Source of the DNA: Acidobacteriota bacterium
GTDB taxonomy: Bacteria > Acidobacteriota > HRBIN11
Length of the DNA stretch: 5,596 bases
Direction: 5' to 3'
Assembly: GCA_030550225.1 (NCBI GenBank)
Contig: JAUQPV010000184.1
Coordinates: 1 to 5,596, forward strand
Shown: positions 1 to 4,168 of the stretch, in pieces
Numbering within the stretch: position 1 is the first letter of the stretch
Layout: each line of letters begins with the position of its first letter
Translations under genes and position numbers: made by a program
The notes under the pieces: generated by a model
Database searches by the model: none
What the model saw: only the letters and a program-made list of their open reading frames with translations
What the model was told of the DNA's origin: nothing

Positions 1-82
1 TCGGGATCAGCGGCAGTACGCACGGGGAAAAGAACGATAGGAGGCCCCCGACGGCCGCCGCTACGAGATTGAGGGATTCCAT
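1..82 (-). CDS. ccdA: CcdA/DsbD-family thiol-redox membrane protein, N-terminal fragment (runs off the left edge)
   Basis: Only the first 27 codons are in the window, so the gene is partial at its 3' end. They read as a start followed by a hydrophobic helix containing LLSFFSPCVLPLIP (residues 14-27). This is the hallmark first-helix motif of the CcdA / DsbD transmembrane domain, in which the SPCVLP cysteine (C21 here) is one of the redox pair. Known family members pass electrons from cytoplasmic thioredoxin across the membrane to periplasmic partners such as cytochrome c maturation proteins or TlpA-like thioredoxins. There is no room for the N-terminal periplasmic domain of a full DsbD, so a CcdA-type protein is more likely; a fused C-terminal thioredoxin domain cannot be excluded. 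The ATG at 82 is preceded on the minus strand by GAGAGG, about 5 nt away, a good ribosome site. It lies 274 bp downstream of pepA in the same direction. Confidence 0.85.
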   Translation of the reverse strand, partial: MESLNLVAAAVGGLLSFFSPCVLPLIP

Positions 83-98
83 CGTCGCCTCTCAATTC

Positions 99-130
99 GG
101 CAGTAAGGCCATAAGGCAATAAGGCAGTAG
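99..130 (+). repeat. 8-bp tandem array A, four units, consensus GGCARTAA
   Basis: Four consecutive 8-bp units without gaps: GGCAGTAA, GGCCATAA, GGCAATAA, GGCAGTAG. Each unit differs from the consensus by at most one or two bases. The array lies 16 nt in front of the ccdA start codon. The same unit forms array B on the opposite strand at 315-346, and a single copy is found at 2561-2570. Confidence 0.85.
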
Positions 131-135
131 AGAGG

Positions 136-178
136 AAAAAGGTCTTCCATGGCTATAGATGAGACCGTGAGCGTCTCA
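136..178 (-). promoter_or_regulatory. Possible alternative hairpins with T-run in the ccdA leader
   Basis: On the minus strand three short segments follow one another: TGAGAC (178-173), GGTCTCA (166-160) and AGACC (145-141) followed directly by TTTTT (140-136). Segments 1 and 2 can pair over 6 bp with a 7-nt loop. Segments 2 and 3 can pair over 5 bp with a 16-nt loop, ending in the T-run. The two pairings exclude each other, the topology of an attenuator. The stems are short, so this is a weak suggestion. The same palindrome could instead be an operator: it lies in the spacer between TTGCTG (182-177) and TATAGC (157-152), a poor promoter match with a 19-bp spacer. Confidence 0.2.
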
Positions 179-186
179 GCAAGGAT

Positions 187-204
187 CCACATACCGGATA
201 CCGG
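187..204 (-). repeat. 7-bp tandem duplication (ATACCGG x2), possible diverged member of the 31-bp repeat family
   Basis: On the plus strand ATACCGG occurs twice in direct succession at 191-204. Read on the minus strand, 202-187 gives GGTATCCGGTATGTGG. This matches the core of the repeat copy at 3811-3826 (GGTATCGGGTGTGAGG) at 13 of 16 positions. The relation is plausible but rests on a short stretch. Confidence 0.4.
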
Positions 205-314
205 GGACGGCGGCTCCAGAGGCATCTGTCCCAGGTCGATCCTGACCGATGTCTCGGTTCGGACAATCGTTTATGGCAAGCCATTTCCCTTGCCCGGTAC
301 GACCCTCCCCGGCC

Positions 315-346
315 TTATTGCCGTACTGCCTTACTGTCCTATTGCC
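315..346 (-). repeat. 8-bp tandem array B, four units, inverted relative to array A
   Basis: Read on the minus strand from 346 down, there are four contiguous 8-bp units: GGCAATAG, GACAGTAA, GGCAGTAC, GGCAATAA. This is the same consensus as array A (99-130) in the opposite orientation. The array begins about 10 nt after the pepA stop codon on the pepA strand. A transcript spanning both arrays could pair them imperfectly into a long stem enclosing about 184 nt. Confidence 0.85.
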
Positions 347-356
347 TACTCCTACG

Positions 357-1850
357 TCATCCCGCCTGGTCCAGGACGAATTGAATCAGCGACCGGGTAC
401 CGAAGCCCGTCCCGCCGGCGGCCAGGTAGAAGGCCGGCTTCTCGGCCCAGAAGGGACCGGCGATGTCCAGGTGGACCCATGGCCGGTCCTCGGTGAACTC
501 GCTCAGGAAGAGACCGCCGATGATCGTGCCCGCCTCCCGGGAGTTGGCGCTGTTTTTGATGAAAGCGATATCGCTCTTAAGCAGGGCCTTATAGTCTCTC
601 TCTAAAGGTAGGGGCCAGAAGGCTTCCCCCGCCCGCCGGGCCGAGGCCAGGAACGCCTGCTGGAGCCCCTCGTCGTTGCTCAAGACGGCCGCAATCTGAT
701 TTCCCAGAGCGACCGTCGCCGCCCCTGTCAGGGTTGCCACGTCGATGAGCTTCTGCGCTCCCTGTCGGGCCGTGAAGACCAACCCGTCGGCCAGGACGAG
801 CCGGCCCTCGGCGTCCGTGTTCGTGATCTCGATCGTCTTGCCGTTCATCGCCCGCACGACGTCCCCGGGCCGAGAAGCCCGACCGGAGGGCATGTTCTCG
901 GCACAGCACAAGACGCCGTGGACCTCGACAGGCGGCTTGAGGCGCCCGATGGCCCACAGGGCCGCCAAGACGGCCGCCGCCCCCGCCATGTCACCCTTCA
1001 TGTCCAGCATCGAGGCCGGTTGCTTCAGACACAGACCCCCGCTGTCGAAGGTGATGCCCTTTCCGACCAGTCCCAGGACCCCGGCGGGCGTCGTCTCGGG
1101 CCGGTAATGGAGATGGACCATCCGGGGCGGACTCTCGCTTCCCCGGCCGACGCTCAGGAAGGCGTGAGCCCCCATCGCTTCCAAGTCGGCCTCGTCGTAA
1201 ATCTGGACCGCCACGCCCACCGAGGCCGCATAGTCAGCCGCCGTCTCGGCCAGCCGCTCCGGAGACAGATATCCCGGCGGCTCGTTGACTAAGTCCCGCG
1301 CCAGGGCGACGGCGTCGGCGACGACCGTAGCGACCTCGGCCGCCGACGCCACGACCGCCTCAGGGACGTCCAGGAAAAAGACCTGTTCCAGGACGGACAG
1401 CTCGGGTTCGCCGGGCTCGGTCGTCGCGTACTTGCGGAAGCTGTACTGACCCAGGCGGAGACCCTCCAAGGCGGCCCGCAGGCTCATCCGAGGGTCGTCC
1501 TCCAAGACCGGTAAGGCGAGGGCGACCCGGTCGACTCGGTCTCCCTGCAAGAGGCGACCCAGGCCGCCACAGGCCTTCCGAAGGGTCTCCCATGTCACCG
1601 GGTGGTTCTCGTCCCGCAAACCGACGATATATAAGGGACCCGCCTCCGGTCCCAGCCAGGGAACGCTCAGGACGTCCCCCAGCTTGCCCTTCCATCGACG
1701 CCGTTCCATGAGTTGACCCGGCGCCCCCTGATACCGGCGCTGGACGGCCGACCACACGTCCGGATGGGTCGGCGTCTCACCGTCGAAAAATACCGCCAGG
1801 GCCGTACCGGCCGGCAGTTCGTCCAGGAAACGAATCACCGTTACCCGCAT
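357..1850 (-). CDS. pepA: Leucyl aminopeptidase, peptidase family M17
   Basis: This is a 497-residue cytosolic exopeptidase that releases N-terminal residues from peptides using two metal ions. The M17 signature NTDAEGRL is at residues 344-351. By alignment in mind with E. coli PepA, the metal ligands are K264, D269, D287, D346 and E348, and the catalytic pair is K276 and R350. All seven lie exactly six positions before their E. coli equivalents, so the catalytic domain appears intact and the enzyme should be active. Residues 1 to about 160 form the more variable N-terminal domain. The reading frame is open upstream to 1946. I chose the ATG at 1850 because GGAGGTG lies about 5 nt before it and the extra 32 residues look like translated spacer. 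It lies 82 bp downstream of coaD. Some family members also bind DNA as regulators; nothing here tests that. Confidence 0.97.
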   Translation of the reverse strand: MRVTVIRFLDELPAGTALAVFFDGETPTHPDVWSAVQRRYQGAPGQLMERRRWKGKLGDVLSVPWLGPEAGPLYIVGLRDENHPVTWETLRKACGGLGRLLQGDRVDRVALALPVLEDDPRMSLRAALEGLRLGQYSFRKYATTEPGEPELSVLEQVFFLDVPEAVVASAAEVATVVADAVALARDLVNEPPGYLSPERLAETAADYAASVGVAVQIYDEADLEAMGAHAFLSVGRGSESPPRMVHLHYRPETTPAGVLGLVGKGITFDSGGLCLKQPASMLDMKGDMAGAAAVLAALWAIGRLKPPVEVHGVLCCAENMPSGRASRPGDVVRAMNGKTIEITNTDAEGRLVLADGLVFTARQGAQKLIDVATLTGAATVALGNQIAAVLSNDEGLQQAFLASARRAGEAFWPLPLERDYKALLKSDIAFIKNSANSREAGTIIGGLFLSEFTEDRPWVHLDIAGPFWAEKPAFYLAAGGTGFGTRSLIQFVLDQAG

Positions 1851-1871
1851 GGATACACCTCCAAAGGCAAG

Positions 1872-1885
1872 GGGTCTGGGGACCC
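1872..1885 (-). other. Small hairpin in front of pepA
   Basis: GGGTC (1872-1876) and GACCC (1881-1885) are a perfect 5-bp inverted repeat with a 4-nt loop. They lie about 13 nt upstream of the pepA ribosome site on the minus strand. No T-run follows, so it is not a convincing intrinsic terminator. It may be a leader structure or chance in GC-rich DNA. Confidence 0.2.
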
Positions 1886-1905
1886 AGCGTCGGGGAATCC
1901 CGGCC

Positions 1906-1936
1906 CCCAAACCTGACACCCGACACCGAGCCCTAC
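1906..1936 (-). repeat. 31-bp dispersed repeat, copy 1 (over the coaD stop codon)
   Basis: Read on the minus strand, this begins GTAGGGCTCGGTGTC and ends CAGGTTTGGG. It is 27/31 identical, without gaps, to the plus-strand copy at 3802-3832; the differences are at repeat positions 9, 13, 22 and 26. The TAG at repeat positions 2-4 is the coaD stop codon. Internally it contains degenerate 7-bp units of the GGGTGTC type. Confidence 0.75.
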
Positions 1937-2433
1937 CGTAAGTCACCCGCCCGGCGCTTGCGGTCCAGGTACTCCAAGACGATTGGCGGGACCAGTCCGG
2001 CGACGTCCCCGCCGTATCGGAAAATCTCCTTGATCAACCGAGACGACACGTAGGAATACGACTCGGCCGCCATCAGGAAGACCGTCTCCACGTCCGGACA
2101 CAGCCGCCGGTTCATGAGGGCCATCTGGAATTCATACTCGAAGTCCGTCATCGCCCGCAGGCCCCGGACGATGACCCGCGCCCCGACCTGGCGCACAAAG
2201 TCGACCAAGAGGCCCCGGAACGTCTCGACTTGGACGCGAGGCTCCCCGGCAAATAGGGCCTGGATCATGGCTCGCCGCTCCTCAGCCGAAAAGAGAGGCG
2301 CCTTCTCGGGATTCTCCAAGATGGCTACGACGACCCGAGGGAAGATAGAAAGGCACCGATGAATGATGTCCAGATGCCCGTTCGTGATCGGGTCAAAGGA
2401 ACCGGGATAAACGGCCAGTCCCCGAACTTCCAT
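1933..2433 (-). CDS. coaD: Phosphopantetheine adenylyltransferase (CoA synthesis)
   Basis: This 166-residue enzyme transfers the AMP moiety of ATP to 4'-phosphopantetheine, giving dephospho-CoA, the penultimate step of coenzyme A synthesis in the cytoplasm. The length is normal for bacterial CoaD. The nucleotidyltransferase signature YPGSFDPITNGH is at residues 9-20, with TNGH (17-20) supplying the key histidine H20. K44 sits in NPEKAPLF and matches the substrate-binding lysine. RGLR at 90-93 followed by DFEYE, and YSYVSSRLIKEI at 126-137, are the other conserved blocks. The frame is open upstream to 2658. The ATG at 2433 is chosen because it places the signature at the family-typical distance from the N-terminus and has GGGGAG about 6 nt before it. 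The gene lies between the MFS transporter (136-bp gap) and pepA (82-bp gap); neither is a typical CoA-pathway neighbour. Confidence 0.97.
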   Translation of the reverse strand: MEVRGLAVYPGSFDPITNGHLDIIHRCLSIFPRVVVAILENPEKAPLFSAEERRAMIQALFAGEPRVQVETFRGLLVDFVRQVGARVIVRGLRAMTDFEYEFQMALMNRRLCPDVETVFLMAAESYSYVSSRLIKEIFRYGGDVAGLVPPIVLEYLDRKRRAGDLR

Positions 2434-2443
2434 GCCGATCTCC

Positions 2444-2515
2444 CCGCCCGGCGGTCCCACCGGTCGTAATGGAGCACAGGCTTCCAAGACCCAAAGGTGC
2501 CAGGCGTCTGCTCCA
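2444..2515 (-). promoter_or_regulatory. Structured leader of coaD (two inverted repeats)
   Basis: TGGAGCA (2470-2476) and TGCTCCA (2509-2515) are a perfect 7-bp inverted repeat with a 32-nt loop. Closer to the gene, CCGCCCGGCGG (2444-2454) is a symmetric 11-mer whose edge overlaps the GGGGAG ribosome site (2445-2440 on the minus strand). Folding could therefore limit ribosome access. I recognise no known riboswitch, and GC-rich DNA makes such pairings common. Confidence 0.2.
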
Positions 2516-2560
2516 CGATAAGGACAAACCCGCAAGGATGAAAATAGCCGGGACTCACCG

Positions 2561-2570
2561 ATAAGGCAAT
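2561..2570 (+). repeat. Single copy of the 8-bp array unit at the MFS stop codon
   Basis: ATAAGGCAAT is identical to positions 111-120 inside array A. Its last base is the third base of the MFS gene's stop codon (2572-2570 on the minus strand). A 10-bp exact match could be chance, but its position beside a stop codon parallels array B and the 31-bp repeat. Confidence 0.4.
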
Positions 2571-3787
2571 CAGGTCGTCGGCCAGCCGCCGGGCCGCTGG
2601 GCCGGTCGGAAGAGGCTGGCCAGGAGGAGGAGGCTAAGGACATTGCACGCCGCCGCAAAGCCGAAGCCCACGGCCGGGCCGAAGGCGCTCCAGAGGCCGC
2701 CGACTAAGAAACTCGACAGCAGGTCGCCGATCCCATTGGCCGCCCCCAAGGCCCCAAAGCCCGTTCCCCGTAGGTCGGCCGGGAGGAACTCGGCCGCCAC
2801 CGTGGGTTCCATCGCCTCGATCCCACCGACGGCGAGGCCCGCCAGGGCAAACAGCAGGACCAGGCCCTCAAGCGTCGCCAGGGGCGTCCCGGCCCGACCC
2901 CAGGCGAAGCCGGCCGCCACCAGGGCAAACAGCAGGTAGCTGAAGCCCAGGAGCCGGAGGCTCCCGAAGCGACGTGCTAAGGTCCCAAGGGCATAGGCAC
3001 TGGCCGCCTGGACGACGTTAAAGAGCACGTAGAGGGCTATCGCCGTCGACGCCCGACCCGTCAGCTCCGTCGCCCGCAGGATGAGTAGGGTCGGGGCAAA
3101 CTGGCCGAGTCCGAAGACACCGGCGACGGCCAGAAAATATGCAAAACGGCGGGGGAGCTTCCGGACGTCTCCCACGAATCGCCGGGCCGGCTGAGGCGGG
3201 CGCGGCGTCTCGGGGACGAAGGCCCCGATGGCGAGGACGGCCATCAGGCCGGGGATAAGGGTCAGGCCAAAGACCGTCCGGTAACCGGCGCCGGCCTGCG
3301 TGAGGGCCAGGGCCAGGAGGGGAGCGAGGACGGCTCCGATCGTGTCCATCGCCCGTTCAAACCCAAAAGCGTTGCCATAGTAGACGGGGGCCACGCTGTC
3401 GGCCAACAAAGCATTCCGGGCCGGACCCCGCCATCCCCGGGCCATCCAGGCCACGGCCCGGGCCAACAAGACCGTGACCCAGTGGGTCGCCAAGGCAAAG
3501 CTCGCCGTGGCGACGGCCGTGAGGGCGTAGCCCGACACGGCGACCGGCTTCCGACGCCCCATCCGATCGGTCAGCCACCCGCCGACGAGCTTGAAATAAC
3601 TCGCCAGGCCGTCGGCGATCCCCTCGATGGCCCCGAGGGCAAAGGCCGAGGCGTGAAGTTCCAGCGCCAAGAAGGCCGGCAGGACCGTCGTGGCCATCTC
3701 ATGGCCCAGGTCCGCACACAGGCTGGCGACGCCGATGGCCAACACGCCCCGGGTCAGCCACCGGGTCCGGACGACTGAAACTGCCAT
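2570..3787 (-). CDS. Major facilitator superfamily (MFS) transporter, substrate unknown
   Basis: This 405-residue inner-membrane protein has about twelve predicted helices in two halves, separated by a charged cytoplasmic stretch near residues 193-212. The MFS motif A, GGWLTDRMGRRK, is at residues 69-80 between helices 2 and 3. A related stretch, GTLARRFG (268-275), occupies the matching place in the second half. The block RGWRGPARNALLADS (117-131), followed by AFGFERAMDTIGAV, is typical of a subgroup annotated only as general MFS permeases, so no substrate is assigned. The ATG at 3787 has GAGGTG about 6 nt upstream. Its initiation region resembles that of pepA (both read GAGGTG-N-ATCCATG). 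It is the first gene of the minus-strand group and diverges from the pilin-like gene across a 381-bp gap, where a perfect TATAAT on its strand lies at 3962-3957. Confidence 0.9.
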   Translation of the reverse strand: MAVSVVRTRWLTRGVLAIGVASLCADLGHEMATTVLPAFLALELHASAFALGAIEGIADGLASYFKLVGGWLTDRMGRRKPVAVSGYALTAVATASFALATHWVTVLLARAVAWMARGWRGPARNALLADSVAPVYYGNAFGFERAMDTIGAVLAPLLALALTQAGAGYRTVFGLTLIPGLMAVLAIGAFVPETPRPPQPARRFVGDVRKLPRRFAYFLAVAGVFGLGQFAPTLLILRATELTGRASTAIALYVLFNVVQAASAYALGTLARRFGSLRLLGFSYLLFALVAAGFAWGRAGTPLATLEGLVLLFALAGLAVGGIEAMEPTVAAEFLPADLRGTGFGALGAANGIGDLLSSFLVGGLWSAFGPAVGFGFAAACNVLSLLLLASLFRPAQRPGGWPTT

Positions 3788-3801
3788 GGATCCACCTCAA
3801 C

Positions 3802-3832
3802 GTAGGGCTGGGTATCGGGTGTGAGGCTTGGG
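3802..3832 (+). repeat. 31-bp dispersed repeat, copy 2 (upstream of the MFS gene)
   Basis: It begins GTAGGGCTGGGTATC and ends GAGGCTTGGG, matching the minus-strand copy at 1936-1906 at 27 of 31 positions. The similarity continues loosely, with GCCGG a few bases beyond each copy. It lies 15 bp before the MFS start codon, pointing away from that gene. The two copies are thus an inverted pair about 1.9 kb apart, enclosing the MFS gene and nearly all of coaD. Confidence 0.75.
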
Positions 3833-3913
3833 AAAGCCGGAAGGGGGCAGTCGCCCAGGTCGAACGCTACGATTCGTCTCTTCTTTGAAGCCTGAACTCT
3901 CCCCCCTCCCGTC

Positions 3914-3931
3914 ATCTCCGGATTCGGAGAT
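3914..3931. promoter_or_regulatory. Perfect 7-bp inverted repeat, operator candidate
   Basis: ATCTCCG (3914-3920) and CGGAGAT (3925-3931) are perfect inverted arms around GATT. No T-run follows on either strand, so it is unlikely to be a terminator. It lies just upstream of the plus-strand -35-like box and in the leader of the minus-strand transcript, a sensible place for a dimeric regulator. The 7-mer ATTCGGA inside it (3922-3928) recurs inverted as TCCGAAT at 4011-4017, on the other side of the -10 boxes. Confidence 0.35.
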
Positions 3932-3961
3932 TTGGAAAGAGCTCCTCAAAAGCTCTATTAT
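3932..3961 (+). promoter_or_regulatory. Possible sigma-70-type promoter for the pilin-like gene
   Basis: TTGGAA (3932-3937, 4 of 6 to TTGACA) and TATTAT (3956-3961, 5 of 6 to TATAAT) are separated by 18 bp. Transcription would start near 3968 and give a leader of about 200 nt. The spacer contains an AGAGCT/AGCTCT inverted repeat. This is a consensus match by eye only, though it falls in the most AT-rich spot of an otherwise GC-rich region. Confidence 0.35.
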
Positions 3962-3987
3962 AGCCCAAGTCGCCGTTTCCCTTTGAA
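3957..3987 (-). promoter_or_regulatory. Possible promoter for the MFS-coaD-pepA group
   Basis: The minus strand has a perfect TATAAT at 3962-3957, overlapping the plus-strand -10-like box. The best -35-like match is TTCAAA (3987-3982, 4 of 6) with a long 19-bp spacer. If used, the start would be near 3950, and the two inverted repeats at 3938-3956 and 3914-3931 would lie at or just after the start of the transcript. Confidence 0.3.
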
Positions 3988-4121
3988 CATAGCCGTTCAG
4001 CTCGGGAGAATCCGAATGAGACCGAATTTTTCCATCGCCCGGGCGACCGGCATGGCGGACGTCCTGACGGCGGGCTGGAGCCGGAAAACCTGTCGCCGAG
4101 GCCCCGGCCTTCACCCCGTCT

Positions 4122-4156
4122 TCATTCTTCATTCCTCATTTCACATCCCTCATTCC
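4122..4156 (+). repeat. 7-bp tandem array, five units, consensus TCATTCC
   Basis: Five contiguous 7-bp units: TCATTCT, TCATTCC, TCATTTC, ACATCCC, TCATTCC. The array ends 12 nt before the ATG of the pilin-like gene, directly upstream of its AGGA ribosome site. Its unit length matches the heptameric core of the 31-bp repeat but its sequence is different. Confidence 0.8.
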
Positions 4157-4168
4157 TGCAGGATACCC

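Larger units (their letters stand above)
83..356. other. pepA-ccdA intergenic region (274 bp), no gene
   Basis: I see no convincing gene here. Two 8-bp tandem arrays in opposite orientation sit near its ends (99-130 and 315-346), the first starting 16 nt upstream of ccdA and the second just beyond the pepA stop. Between them are an exact 7-bp duplication (191-204), a TGAGAC/GTCTCA hairpin (160-178), and a weaker stem followed by a T5 run on the minus strand (136-166). A 43-codon minus-strand reading frame and a plus-strand frame starting at 149 cross the region, but neither has recognisable protein character. It probably serves as spacer plus leader or promoter for ccdA. Confidence 0.6.
3788..4168. 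other. Divergent intergenic region (381 bp) between the MFS and pilin-like genes
   Basis: From left to right it holds one copy of the 31-bp repeat (3802-3832), a pyrimidine-rich tract (about 3897-3910), and a perfect 7-bp palindrome (3914-3931). An AGAGCT/AGCTCT hairpin (3938-3956), overlapping -10-like boxes for both strands (3956-3962) and a GC-rich block (about 4035-4110) follow. A five-unit 7-bp array (4122-4156) sits just before the plus-strand start. Reading frames cross it on both strands but look like translated spacer. I checked the GC-rich block for a c-di-GMP riboswitch and found no match. Confidence 0.6.

Noticed and set aside
160..288. 43-codon minus-strand reading frame between pepA and ccdA
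   Set aside because: It is arginine- and serine-rich with no hydrophobic core or motif, and lies in spacer sequence bounded by repeats.
149..605. Two overlapping plus-strand reading frames (115 and 118 codons) starting in the pepA-ccdA gap
   Set aside because: They run antisense into the conserved end of pepA, pass through the 8-bp array, have proline/arginine-rich shadow composition and no recognisable motif.
1872..1902. Intrinsic terminator between coaD and pepA
   Set aside because: Two small stems are present but no T-run follows on the minus strand.
2434..2658. 75-codon N-terminal extension of CoaD
   Set aside because: It overlaps the end of the MFS gene and would precede the conserved YPGSFDP start of the enzyme; the ATG at 2433 gives the usual family length.
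4024..4110. Possible c-di-GMP (GEMM) riboswitch in the leader of the pilin-like gene
   Set aside because: The block is GC-rich and could fold, but the conserved GGCAAACC-like and GGACGCAAAGCC-like segments of that class are absent.
3797..4132. 111-codon minus-strand reading frame upstream of the MFS gene
   Set aside because: It begins inside the 7-bp array and ends beside the 31-bp repeat copy, with no protein-like conservation that I can see; more likely leader and promoter DNA.
3932..4168. 79-codon N-terminal extension of the pilin-like protein
   Set aside because: It would place translated promoter-like sequence and the 7-bp array in front of the pilin-type helix. The ATG at 4169 gives the normal architecture and has a ribosome site.
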